Assembly: GCA_947627275.1 (NCBI GenBank)
Contig: CANQVK010000006.1
Location: 39,455-103,454 of the forward strand
Origin: an uncultured Ruminococcus sp.
GTDB lineage: Bacteria > Bacillota > Clostridia > Oscillospirales > Ruminococcaceae
Direction of reading: 5' to 3'
Length of the DNA stretch: 64,000 nucleotides
The position numbers were made by a program, and so were the translations under genes. Of the stretch, positions 40,508 to 50,292 are shown in pieces. Each line of letters begins with the position of its first letter. Positions within the stretch are counted from its first letter, which is position 1. The notes under the pieces are model-generated. The model worked only from the letters and a program-made list of their open reading frames with translations. It was not told where the DNA came from and did no database searches.

Positions 40508-40741
40508 TAAAGCGACATTGTAAACGGCACAGAGGTTCTTTTCCTGCGGTTTCTTAAAGAGCATGTCCGGCATTTCGGGCGTACAGGCGAAGCCGCTTTT
40601 TTAGGCAAGTATAACGATTACTGTGTTACATGCGATACAGCCGCAATTTCTCTCCTTGTACTCCAGAATTATGCCTGAAAATATGTATGCAGGGAATGCC
40701 GTACACAGCTCTTGAATTTACAGAAAACGGAGGCAGAAACA

Positions 40742-41506
40742 ATGTCATTATTGAATGTGACGAATCTTGAAAGGATTTATACGACACGTTTCGGCGGAAA
40801 TCAGGTCAGAGCGCTGACAAATGTAAATTTTTCCGTTGAAGCAGGGGAATATGTGGCTATCATGGGAGAATCGGGTTCGGGAAAAACAACGCTGCTGAAT
40901 ATTCTTGCCGCTCTGGATAAACCCACGGGCGGGGAAGTTTTTCTTGACGGCGAGCCGTTGTCAAGGATAAAGGACAAGGAACTTTCGGCGTTCAGGCGTG
41001 AAAAGCTGGGTTTTGTATTTCAGGACTTCAATCTTCTTGATAATTTCAGTCTGCGTGACAACATCTTTTTGCCGCTTGTACTGTCAGGCAGAAAGTATGA
41101 CGAAATGCAGAAGCGTGTGCTTCCTATTGCCAACAGACTTGGTATAATGGAACTTCTGAACAAATATCCTTATGAGGTGTCAGGAGGACAAAAGCAGCGT
41201 GCGGCGGTAGCGAGAGCGATAATTACAAATCCAAAGCTTATACTTGCGGATGAACCGACAGGAGCGTTGGATTCAAAGTCCACAAAAAATCTGCTCGATA
41301 TTTTTTCAGACCTCAATCGCTCGGGACAAACTATTCTTACGGTAACTCACTCCTCAAGAGCGGCGAGCCGTGCCGGACGTGTCATGTTCATCAAGGACGG
41401 AGAGGTGTTTCATCAGATCTACAGGGGAAACAATACGGATGAAGAAATGTTCAAAAAAATATCCGATACCCTTACATTGCTTGCATCGGGCGGTGATCTG
41501 TCATGA
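40742..41506 (+). CDS. Bce-type ABC transporter ATP-binding protein
   Basis: GESGSGKTTLLN, VSGGQKQRAAVARAI, LILADEPTGALD. Confidence 0.95.
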   Translation: MSLLNVTNLERIYTTRFGGNQVRALTNVNFSVEAGEYVAIMGESGSGKTTLLNILAALDKPTGGEVFLDGEPLSRIKDKELSAFRREKLGFVFQDFNLLDNFSLRDNIFLPLVLSGRKYDEMQKRVLPIANRLGIMELLNKYPYEVSGGQKQRAAVARAIITNPKLILADEPTGALDSKSTKNLLDIFSDLNRSGQTILTVTHSSRAASRAGRVMFIKDGEVFHQIYRGNNTDEEMFKKISDTLTLLASGGDLS

Positions 41507-41655
41507 TAGGAATATTCTGTACAAAGCCTGCGGAGGCTGATGTCCGCATAAATAAAAAACGCCGCCGTCTTTATGCGCTGCTTTGCCTATTAACTGTAGC
41601 TTTATACTGCGTCATGAGAGCAATTGTTCTGAATAAGAGAGGTGACGTATCATGA
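41503..41655 (+). CDS. 50-aa single-TM microprotein MIGIFCTKPAEADVRINKKRRRLYALLCLLTVALYCVMRAIVLNKRGDVS
   Basis: Translated by hand; ATGA overlap with the stop of the ATPase and the start of the permease. Confidence 0.65.
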   Translation: MIGIFCTKPAEADVRINKKRRRLYALLCLLTVALYCVMRAIVLNKRGDVS

Positions 41656-43652
41656 GCGGTTCATTTTATCCGAAGCTTGCGGCAACCAATATCCGTAAGA
41701 ACGCAAGAAATTACGTTCCTTATATATTGACCTGCATATTTACCGTAGCGATGTATTACATCATGAAGTCGCTGTCGATGAATAAAGGGATAGATAATGT
41801 TTTCGGAGGAGGTACCGTATCTTATACGTTGGCGTTCGGCAACAAAGTGATAGCTGTTTTCGCTTTTATCTTTCTGTTTTACACAAACAGCTTTCTAACT
41901 AAAAAGCGCAAAAAGGAATTTGGACTTTTCAACATACTTGGTATGGAAAAAAAGCATATTGCGAAAGTCATGGCATATGAGAGCATATATGTTGCTCTGC
42001 TTGGTATAGGCGGCGGACTTAGTTTCGGAATACTTTTTGATAAGCTTATGTTTGTGGCGGTAACACGTCTTGTAAAATCGGAAATACCACTGGGCTTCTA
42101 TGTATCGGACAAAGCTATAGTAAGCACGCTTATACTTTTTGGGATACTTTTTTTCCTGATATTCCTCAATTCGTTGAGACTTATCCACCTTGCAAAGCCG
42201 ATAGAGCTTCTGAAAGGCGGCACTGTGGGAGAAAAAGAGCCAAAGGCGAAATGGCTGATAGCTTTGTTCGGACTTGCATGTCTCATAACTGCCTATTATA
42301 TAGCGGTAACGGTAAAAAATCCGTTGGCTGCATTATCGCTGTTTTTTTTAGCGGTCATACTTGTTATTCTCGGAACTTACTGCCTGTTCACGTCCGGCAG
42401 CATAGCGTTTCTGAAGATACTCAAAAAGAACAAGAGATATTACTACAAAACCAACCATTTTATCAGCGTATCCGGCATGATGTACCGCATGAAGCAGAAT
42501 GCCGTGGGACTTGCCAATATCTGTATTTTGTCCACAATGGTCCTTGTTATGGTTTCTTCGACGTCGTCGCTTATGATAGGCGTTGAGGGTATTATTAACG
42601 ACCGTTATCCCTATCAGCTTGAATTCAATACATATACGTCCGATACTGAAACGATACGTGATGTTACCGATATTGTCAATGAAACAGCAGATGAGGAAGG
42701 CGTCGGTATAACAAAGCAGACAGTATACACAAGTATACAGTTTTCGGCTGTATACAGAGGCGGCAACGAATTTGAGTGTCCCGAAGAAAACGATCTGAAC
42801 ATGCTCGACTATGTATATAATCTTAACTTTATACCGGCTGAGGACTATTCCAATTATATCGGCAAAGACGTGACGCTGAATGACGGAGAGGTAATATTTT
42901 ACTCAAACAGCAAACCTTTTAAGCGGGACAACTTTAAGCTTTTCGGCAAGGAATACACGATAAAGGAGCATACGGACAATTATATCAGCGATGGACTTAT
43001 GGATGCGGAACTCGTTCCGACCTTCGGTATGGTCGTAAAGGATATAGATGTCATAAACGAGCTAAGGACGGAGCAGAGTAAGGTTTTCGGTAAAAATTCA
43101 AGCACAGTTCTTTCGTATTGCAAGATCAATACTGACAGCGGCACGGAAGAACAGAAAGCTTTTTACAAGAAAGTATGGAACAAGTTAACCGAGTACACAG
43201 AAAAAAATGATATTACTTACACCACATCGTGTCGTGAACAGCAGCGTGAGGACGTATACGGATTGTACGGCGGACTGTTTTTCCTCGGAATCTTCCTTGG
43301 ATTGCTTTTTACTATAGCAACTGTGCTTATCATCTATTACAAGCAGATCTCAGAGGGGTACGATGATAAAAACAGATTTGAGATAATGCAGAAGGTAGGA
43401 ATGAGCGAGCATGAGGTAAAGAGCTCGATACGTTCGCAGGTTTTGACGGTTTTCTTTATGCCTCTTATAATGGCAGGAATCCATTTGTTGTTTGCATTTC
43501 CTATTATTAGGAAAATACTTGTAATGCTTCAACTGACCAATGTAAATCTGTTTATTGCCTGCAATATCGGGGTATTCCTCATATTTGCCCTGATATATGT
43601 CGCAATATACATGATGACGGCAAGGGTCTACTATAAGATAATTAAAAGATAA
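41652..43652 (+). CDS. Bce-type ABC transporter permease (FtsX domains, large extracellular loop)
   Basis: ATNIRKNARNYVPYILTCIFTVAMYYIM; ~10 TMs; downstream of BceA-like. Confidence 0.93.
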   Translation: MSGSFYPKLAATNIRKNARNYVPYILTCIFTVAMYYIMKSLSMNKGIDNVFGGGTVSYTLAFGNKVIAVFAFIFLFYTNSFLTKKRKKEFGLFNILGMEKKHIAKVMAYESIYVALLGIGGGLSFGILFDKLMFVAVTRLVKSEIPLGFYVSDKAIVSTLILFGILFFLIFLNSLRLIHLAKPIELLKGGTVGEKEPKAKWLIALFGLACLITAYYIAVTVKNPLAALSLFFLAVILVILGTYCLFTSGSIAFLKILKKNKRYYYKTNHFISVSGMMYRMKQNAVGLANICILSTMVLVMVSSTSSLMIGVEGIINDRYPYQLEFNTYTSDTETIRDVTDIVNETADEEGVGITKQTVYTSIQFSAVYRGGNEFECPEENDLNMLDYVYNLNFIPAEDYSNYIGKDVTLNDGEVIFYSNSKPFKRDNFKLFGKEYTIKEHTDNYISDGLMDAELVPTFGMVVKDIDVINELRTEQSKVFGKNSSTVLSYCKINTDSGTEEQKAFYKKVWNKLTEYTEKNDITYTTSCREQQREDVYGLYGGLFFLGIFLGLLFTIATVLIIYYKQISEGYDDKNRFEIMQKVGMSEHEVKSSIRSQVLTVFFMPLIMAGIHLLFAFPIIRKILVMLQLTNVNLFIACNIGVFLIFALIYVAIYMMTARVYYKIIKR

Positions 43653-43655
43653 AAC

Positions 43656-43693
43656 GTACAGCACGGGAGGTCATGTTTCCCGTGCTGTTTTTG
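43656..43693. terminator. Bidirectional terminator
   Basis: acagcacgggaggtcatgtttcccgtgctgttttt. Confidence 0.8.
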
Positions 43694-43699
43694 CTTGCC

Positions 43700-44067
43700 T
43701 TAGAAAGCGGATGACGAATCATACATATCTTTGAGCTTGCCGATAGCTTTTTTTTCAATGCGTGAAACATAAGAACGGGAAATACCAAGCCTTTCAGCAG
43801 TTTCATTCTGAGTATGAGGAGAACCCGAATACAATCCGTAGCGGTAAATGATAATTTCAAGCTCTCTTTTATCAAGACACTTTTCAAGAAATCCGTAAAG
43901 CTGTTTTGAGCGTATGTTCAGTTCGACCTGCTCGTGAATATCGACTCCATCATCAATAAGGTCGATAAGCGTCATGGAATTTCCGTCTTTGTCAGTCTCA
44001 ACAGGTTCCCCGAGGTATATGTCGCCTGCGGATTTTTTCGCGGCACGGAAATTCATCAGTATTTCAT
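43700..44067 (-). CDS. sigK: C-terminal half of split sigma-K (SpoIIIC-like)
   Basis: In-frame NEILMNFRAAKKSAGDIYLGEPVETDKDGNSMTLIDLI...ERLGISRSYVSRIEKKAI; ORF-track ATG at 44056. Confidence 0.9.
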
Positions 44068-45771
44068 TTGCAACCCTATCTCAGCGGCTCTTGAAATTTC
44101 GTCATTTGAAAGGTCTATTTGCGAATCCTCAGAGCCGAAGAAGTAAATATGAACATTTTCTCCGTCCCATACGATTTTGTGTATGATACTGCGGAGTGCA
44201 TTCCGTTTCTGCTCAACTGTCATTTCATCAATGTAATTGGCTGTATTTGAAAGCATTTCGGAAAGAATCTCAAAATCTTCCTCCGATGATGTGTTACTGT
44301 TGGCAAGCTCAAGGTATTCGTTTATTTGTTTTTCAATAGCTTTTATTTTGCTGTCAATTTCATTGATTTGATTTAGTATGTAGCTGGTTGCTGCTGAATC
44401 CTCAGACTGTGCAAGCGTTTGCAAAAGGTTTTTTATTTGATTTTCATACTTCGTTTTTGACTTTCTCAAATGTTTTAAAGACTCTTGGTAGGATTCGTTG
44501 TTGTAGTCCATATTTCGTAAACCACGTTTTAAATGTTTCATGAAGTCGGAAGTATCTGCCGCTAATTTCTTGACTTCCTCACAAACAAGACGATCTAACT
44601 CATTGCCATTAGGACGTTTTATATCGCATTTCTGACTCTTGCTTTTTTCTTTGAGTTCGCAAAGATAATCATAAATTAATTCGCCGTCTTTGTTTCGTCG
44701 CTGAGTAAGTTTTGGACGCATAAAGCTTCCGCAATGTCCACAGCAGAGAAGTCCTGACAGTAAAGCTACATTGCTTTTGGGCTTACGATACGATTTGGAT
44801 TTATTCTGATAAAGCAGCTTATGAGCTTCAACCCAATCTGCGCCGTTAATAAGTCCTGTATGTTTTCCAACTGAAATCACCCAATCGCTGACAGCATTTA
44901 TCACGTTAGTTCTGCCTGTCTGCTGATTTGTTTTGTTGTACACCATCATTCCATGAATGCCGTCAAATTGTTCCTTATCTGAATAGATTTCAGTATCAGC
45001 AGCAGTAAAGTAATTCCACGCCTGTTCATCAGCAATAAGGTAAACAGGATTCTGCAAAATATTTTTGAGAGCAAATCGAGTAAACGGCTTACCTTGTTTT
45101 GTTAGTATATCATGCTGAATCATGTAAGTTTCTGTTTGAGTGAGAGACTTGTATTCAAGAAATTTCGAGTAGATAAGCTTGACTAACCTTGCTTCTTCCT
45201 CGACAATTTCAAGCATATGGGCTTTTCGTTTTCGTCCGTCAACTGTAACGCTTCCCACTGTCTCCACACTTCTGTAACCTGTGGGAGTATTACCTCCCAG
45301 CCAGCGACCGTCTCTTGCAAGGTAGAGCATATTGTCACGAATTCGCTCTGCAATAGTTTCTCGTTCAAGCTGAGCAAAAACCATTGTCATGGTGAGCATT
45401 GCCCTGCCGGTAGAAGTATGAGTATCAAAATTATCGTTTATCGAAACAAAGTCAACGTTATGAAGCTTCAATTCCTCTGTAAGCTTGATAAAATCAGAAA
45501 TGCTTCGGCTTATTCTGTCAAGTTTATAGCAAACGATCTTGCAAATGTTATTTTGTCTGCACTCTTTGAGCATTTTCTGAAACTGAGGTCGGTTGGTATT
45601 TCCGCCCGAGTATCCTTCATCTTCAAAAATCAAAATGTCATCTTCTTCAACGTCAGTAAAATACTTTTTTATGTGCGTTCTACAAATATCGACCTGACTT
45701 TCGATGCTTTCTCCTTTGCCTGTAAATTTTGATTTTCTTGAATATATGGCAGTTTTACGCAAATCAATCAT
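44056..45771 (-). CDS. Large serine recombinase, SpoIVCA-like
   Basis: AIYSRKSKFTGKGESIESQVD, FEDEGYSGGNTNRPQFQKML, KLDRISRS, recombinase domain, zinc-ribbon LCCGHCGSFM, coiled coil. Confidence 0.95.
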   Translation of the reverse strand: MIDLRKTAIYSRKSKFTGKGESIESQVDICRTHIKKYFTDVEEDDILIFEDEGYSGGNTNRPQFQKMLKECRQNNICKIVCYKLDRISRSISDFIKLTEELKLHNVDFVSINDNFDTHTSTGRAMLTMTMVFAQLERETIAERIRDNMLYLARDGRWLGGNTPTGYRSVETVGSVTVDGRKRKAHMLEIVEEEARLVKLIYSKFLEYKSLTQTETYMIQHDILTKQGKPFTRFALKNILQNPVYLIADEQAWNYFTAADTEIYSDKEQFDGIHGMMVYNKTNQQTGRTNVINAVSDWVISVGKHTGLINGADWVEAHKLLYQNKSKSYRKPKSNVALLSGLLCCGHCGSFMRPKLTQRRNKDGELIYDYLCELKEKSKSQKCDIKRPNGNELDRLVCEEVKKLAADTSDFMKHLKRGLRNMDYNNESYQESLKHLRKSKTKYENQIKNLLQTLAQSEDSAATSYILNQINEIDSKIKAIEKQINEYLELANSNTSSEEDFEILSEMLSNTANYIDEMTVEQKRNALRSIIHKIVWDGENVHIYFFGSEDSQIDLSNDEISRAAEIGLQMKY

Positions 45772-45833
45772 AGCGACCTCCTTAAATGTATTGAGTAAAC
45801 TTGTATAACATTTCGGCTTTTACCCCTAAGACT

Positions 45834-45862
45834 ATTATACCGCAAATTTGCTTTAATTGCAA
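45834..45862 (-). promoter_or_regulatory. Sigma-A-like promoter upstream of the recombinase
   Basis: Minus strand TTGCAA-N17-TATAAT. Confidence 0.55.
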
Positions 45863-45960
45863 CAATTTTAACGAAATTAGATGAAAAATTTTGAAATTGC
45901 AGCAGACTGATGCAATAGAAATGCCCTGTGATGTGTTATAATCATCATAGGGCATATGTT

Positions 45961-46299
45961 TTAGAATTCATCAATTTTATCAGCAAGCGCTCTGACAGTA
46001 GTAAGAAAGGTCTTTACCTTGCGTTTATCCTTAGTTTGAAGCATGGAATTGAGAGTTGTAAAAAGGTTTTCATTTGGTGCGACAGAATCGAATATCAGGT
46101 AATCCATGCTTACATTAAGAGCTTGTGCTATCCTGAAAAGCGTATCAAGCGAGGGGATTCGTGTACCCCTTTCAATATGTCCGATGTGTGCTGTTGAAAG
46201 CTCACAAATCTCTCCGAGCTGCTCCTGCGTTACATGATGCTCCTTTCGTGCCTTGCGTATTCTCATGCCGAGCGCTACATAATCAAGTTCTTTTTCCAT
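45961..46299 (-). CDS. XRE-family HTH regulator
   Basis: IRKARKEHHVTQEQLGEICELSTAHIGHIERGTRIPSLDTLFRIAQAL. Confidence 0.9.
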   Translation of the reverse strand: MEKELDYVALGMRIRKARKEHHVTQEQLGEICELSTAHIGHIERGTRIPSLDTLFRIAQALNVSMDYLIFDSVAPNENLFTTLNSMLQTKDKRKVKTFLTTVRALADKIDEF

Positions 46300-46369
46300 A
46301 GCTTCACTTCCTCATCTTTTATTATACATTATTTACAAATTTTTATAAATTAATTCGGAGCATTTAATA

Positions 46370-46398
46370 TTGACTATAAGCATTATTTGTGCTATAAT
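46370..46398 (+). promoter_or_regulatory. Sigma-A promoter
   Basis: TTGACT-N17-TATAAT. Confidence 0.6.
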
Positions 46399-46430
46399 TA
46401 GCATAAACAATATTTTTGGAGGAGATATTG

Positions 46431-47936
46431 ATGAAAAAGTTTATTGGAGTAATTTTATGCTGTTTACTTATTATGACAGCTTATGGTAAATCAGATGAAT
46501 CAAAGAGTTCGTCTGAAAACAGTGAGATAAATGTTTCAAGTGAAGCAACTACGTCTACAACTGTTGAAAAACTGACTACTGAATCAACTTCATTGTCAGA
46601 ACTTACAAGCATAGATCGCTCCGATATATTTGGTTTAAATTGGAATGATAGTATTGACTTAGTTAAAGATAGAATGAATTCCTACATCAATACATTTGAG
46701 GAAAGCAACGTTGGCGATGTAGAAGGAGCTACTGTAAAAACAGGACTTGGATATATTGATGTAGATTTTTTGGGAGAAGTTTGTGATGTTACATTCAGAT
46801 TTAATGACTATAAGTTACATGATATGTCATTTAGCTATATATGGGGAGAGAATAAAACTATGTCTCCCGAGGAGTGGACTGAGATTATTTCCGAGAAGTT
46901 TGGAGAATACTCATTGCTTGAAGGCTCAGACCATGCATATATCTGGAAAGGAGTCTACAACGGAACAACTGATATTACTCTTTCATGGTGGGATTACGGT
47001 ATTGTTTTTGATTTTGTCGACGTTTCAGAACCATTAGCGGAGGGAAGCGGTAATATAATAAGCGATGATGATTCAGAAAATATGATAAAAATGTATTCTG
47101 ATATTGCTACTGTTAAACAGCAAATGCTGAGTTATGAATTAATTTCCGAAGAAGAAACAGTTGATACGTCAAATAATCCTCAAACACTGTTGACTTACGA
47201 ATACATTCTTCAAAATGGTTCAGAGTGTGAATTGAGATTCTGTTTTCAAAGCGTTGGACTAATTGGAGTTAATTTCCTTTTCCCAGAAACTATGTATGAG
47301 GGAGTAACACTATTTGATAATATCTATGACAATTTATCTAAACAATATGGAGAAGCTACCGAATTTGATGAATTTTCAGGAGGTTACCGTTATGCTAATT
47401 GGACAAACAGTCCGTACGGAGAGGGATCTTCGTTGTATTTAGCAAGATTTGAAGATTTAAAGGTTCAGTTTTCGTACTGGGCAGATGAAAACTCAAATGA
47501 AAATCAAGATAAAATTTCATCAGTTGATATTTCTACACTTCCTATTACAGACTATTCTTTCTTTACAGATGACCCAAATTTGATTTCTGTTAAGGAATAT
47601 TCTGATATTGATGTTGACAGTATTCCGAAGAGTGATTTGGATACTATTAATTCACTTATTAATACTATGAGGGTAAATGAAGCATATTCATCTTCGTTTG
47701 GACAAGTTATTTTAAAAATGTGTTTGGATTTTGATATAACTTATCAAAGAAGCAATATTGACGATTCAATTTATCTTGTAAAATATTCAGGACGTTATCT
47801 TCCAAATCCAGATGCACCTGAAATCATTGAAAAGGGTTCAGTGACTTTAAAGGTCGATGTTGAATCAAATACTTGCAAACTGCATAAGGGTGGAGAGATG
47901 TATCAGTCTATGAATACATACGCTGTCTTGTATTAA
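46431..47936 (+). CDS. Secreted/lipoprotein-like hypothetical with altered lipobox
   Basis: MKKFIGVILCCLLIMTAYGKSDESKSSSENSE; S/T-rich linker. Confidence 0.6.
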   Translation: MKKFIGVILCCLLIMTAYGKSDESKSSSENSEINVSSEATTSTTVEKLTTESTSLSELTSIDRSDIFGLNWNDSIDLVKDRMNSYINTFEESNVGDVEGATVKTGLGYIDVDFLGEVCDVTFRFNDYKLHDMSFSYIWGENKTMSPEEWTEIISEKFGEYSLLEGSDHAYIWKGVYNGTTDITLSWWDYGIVFDFVDVSEPLAEGSGNIISDDDSENMIKMYSDIATVKQQMLSYELISEEETVDTSNNPQTLLTYEYILQNGSECELRFCFQSVGLIGVNFLFPETMYEGVTLFDNIYDNLSKQYGEATEFDEFSGGYRYANWTNSPYGEGSSLYLARFEDLKVQFSYWADENSNENQDKISSVDISTLPITDYSFFTDDPNLISVKEYSDIDVDSIPKSDLDTINSLINTMRVNEAYSSSFGQVILKMCLDFDITYQRSNIDDSIYLVKYSGRYLPNPDAPEIIEKGSVTLKVDVESNTCKLHKGGEMYQSMNTYAVLY

Positions 47937-47946
47937 GGAGGTTTTT

Positions 47947-48390
47947 ATGGAATATTACAATGTTGGAGTAAAGTTCGGAGGAACTGACGATATGTGGGAA
48001 CTTTTCTCAAAGAAGAATTGTTGGTTTATGGGTTATCATGAAAATGAAAAGCCAAGGCTTGACAAACAGGCGGTTAGCGTAAAGGTCGGAGATATACTGA
48101 TTGCTAAAGCGTATGGCAGTACATCTCAATCTAATTATTTTGTACGAGCAATTGGAATAGTTACAAACACAAAGAAACCTGATGATATTCCAGAAGAGTA
48201 CCGTGATAGATTAGGTTTTTCAGTTATATGGATAAAATTTTTTAAGGATTTGATTGCTTTGCCTGCGAGTGAATATGAACGAGGCGGAGTACATACATAT
48301 ACAATTCACCATGAGAGTAATATCGAATTCATTTCTAAAATAAATGAAATGATGAAGTTTGACTATGAGGAGAAAAACTATGATTTGTAA
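47947..48390 (+). CDS. Hypothetical with possible PUA/EVE-like fold
   Basis: VKVGDILIAKAYGSTSQSNYFVRAIGIVTNT pattern. Confidence 0.4.
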   Translation: MEYYNVGVKFGGTDDMWELFSKKNCWFMGYHENEKPRLDKQAVSVKVGDILIAKAYGSTSQSNYFVRAIGIVTNTKKPDDIPEEYRDRLGFSVIWIKFFKDLIALPASEYERGGVHTYTIHHESNIEFISKINEMMKFDYEEKNYDL

Positions 48391-49075
48391 AAACTGTGGA
48401 AAAGAAATGAAAGACGGAGCAACTTTTTGCCCCTCGTGTGGAGCTAAGACGGAAGAAGTTTCTGTTAATGCGACTGTTGTTACTGCTGATGCACCAAAGA
48501 AAAAATATCCTACTAAGCTCGTCATTTGTGCAATAATTGCGGTTATCGTGATAATCGTAATTGCTATTGCGGCAAGTGGCGGTGATGATTCAGATTCTGA
48601 CTCCAAAGGCAATGTTTTTAAGTCTAACAGTCAGTCGGGAGCAAGCTTTAACTGCACAATTGATGATGTCATTTCGGGTTACAATAAAAATATTGACAAA
48701 CATCTTACAAATGGCGGTGACGATTTCAAACTTGATATTGGACATTTCAGCAAGGAAAACGGAAAATACTTCTTGTCATCATCCAATAATGCGTATAGTA
48801 TAACTGTATTTATTGATGAAAATGATTATGTTTACGGTGTAGAATATGATGTTGATACTTCACTGCTTATGAGTGACGAGTATTCTGATTTGATTTTCGT
48901 TTTAGTGAGAGGATTATATAACTCTGTCGAACCTGATAAGAGCTACGATGAAATCAGAGAGATACTTGGGGACGCTATCAATAATGGAGTTTTACAAAAA
49001 GATAATGTAAAGCACGTTGTAATAGCAGAAAATAATTTGACCAAATTCGCCTCAATGGCAACACTTGATGAGTGA
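48380..49075 (+). CDS. Zinc-ribbon, single-TM hypothetical protein
   Basis: MICKNCGKEMKDGATFCPSCGAKTEE, then one TM. Confidence 0.65.
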   Translation: MICKNCGKEMKDGATFCPSCGAKTEEVSVNATVVTADAPKKKYPTKLVICAIIAVIVIIVIAIAASGGDDSDSDSKGNVFKSNSQSGASFNCTIDDVISGYNKNIDKHLTNGGDDFKLDIGHFSKENGKYFLSSSNNAYSITVFIDENDYVYGVEYDVDTSLLMSDEYSDLIFVLVRGLYNSVEPDKSYDEIREILGDAINNGVLQKDNVKHVVIAENNLTKFASMATLDE

Positions 49076-49088
49076 GTAATATTTTATC

Positions 49089-49120
49089 AGCGCTTCACGA
49101 AATGTGGAGCGCTATTTTTA
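49089..49120. terminator. Rho-independent terminator
   Basis: agcgcttcac-gaaat-gtggagcgctattttt. Confidence 0.75.
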
Positions 49121-49339
49121 TGCCCTTTTACTTGATTATTACAGGTACATCAGCGGAAAAGAATTAACTAATATCAAGTCTCTGAGAATCAGGGATTTAT
49201 TTTTTATACCCAAATTGTGAATTTTCTGTAAACAATTCTCGAATGAGGAGGTTTTAAATTTCTATTACGAGTTTAATTTGTCAAATAGAATCAAAGGCTT
49301 GTTACATTGGTTTAATTTGACTAATTTAAACAAAAGGAG

Positions 49340-50248
49340 TTGTTTACAATGAAAAACAACAAAAAAGTAACTACAAGGATAGTTACAAACTACACGCCTT
49401 CCGATGATGCTGTTACAGAAATTGTATACTGCGGAAACGTAACGGAAATCAAAGTGCTTGCAAAAAATCCTTCGAGTAACATTAGTCGCTTTAAGCATAT
49501 AAGCAAGTACGAATTCCTCGATACATTGACTGGTGAGGTTCATGAGTCGCCAAAACAAGGAAATTCAAGTAATAAGTCAAGGAATCTTAACAAATCTTTT
49601 GAAAATCTTCGTTACCTTATCAACAATAACTTTCAATCTAATATTAATGAACTTCATGTTGTTCTGACTTATGCAGAAAAAATGGACGATTTTGACAGAG
49701 CTTCAAAGGATTTCAAATGCTTCTGGGAAAAGGCAAGCTATAAATACAACGACTTGGAGTATATCCGTATAATCGAACCTCAACATACTGGAACATGGCA
49801 TATTCATGTTCTGGTAAAAACGGAAAAGAAAGGATATCTCACTCTTCCAAAAGATGAACTTGAAAAAATCTGGGGACATGGTTACGTATGGGTTGACAAG
49901 ATAAAGAATAATGATAATATTGGCGCTTACTTTACTGCTTGTCTTAAAAATGTTGATGTATTTGAAAATGATTCAGAAAAGCCGAATGATACGAAGTGTA
50001 TCGTTAAAGGTGCGAGACTGCATTTCTATCCACAGGGTAAAAGGTTTTATAGCTATTCAAAGGGGATAAAAAAGCCAGAACGTAGACGTACAACATACTC
50101 TGAAGCTATGAAAATTCTTAATCTCAATGATCTTGTTTATCATAAGGCAAAAGATATAATTCTTGCTGATGAAGAAACTGGAAAACAAACGACGGTGAAT
50201 ACAGTTCTTCGTATGCAGCTAAATTCAACACGCAAGAAAAAGTCATAA
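49340..50248 (+). CDS. Rolling-circle replication initiator-like (HUH) protein
   Basis: RIIEPQHTGTWHIHVLVK (HUH) and DNIGAYFTACLKN (candidate catalytic Tyr). Confidence 0.7.
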   Translation: MFTMKNNKKVTTRIVTNYTPSDDAVTEIVYCGNVTEIKVLAKNPSSNISRFKHISKYEFLDTLTGEVHESPKQGNSSNKSRNLNKSFENLRYLINNNFQSNINELHVVLTYAEKMDDFDRASKDFKCFWEKASYKYNDLEYIRIIEPQHTGTWHIHVLVKTEKKGYLTLPKDELEKIWGHGYVWVDKIKNNDNIGAYFTACLKNVDVFENDSEKPNDTKCIVKGARLHFYPQGKRFYSYSKGIKKPERRRTTYSEAMKILNLNDLVYHKAKDIILADEETGKQTTVNTVLRMQLNSTRKKKS

Positions 50249-50292
50249 TGTACAAACTGTGCTAAATAGGCTGTAATACGGAGGTTGTTGCT

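Noticed and set aside
45217-45732. 171-aa plus-strand ORF inside the recombinase
   Set aside because: Antisense to conserved resolvase domain.
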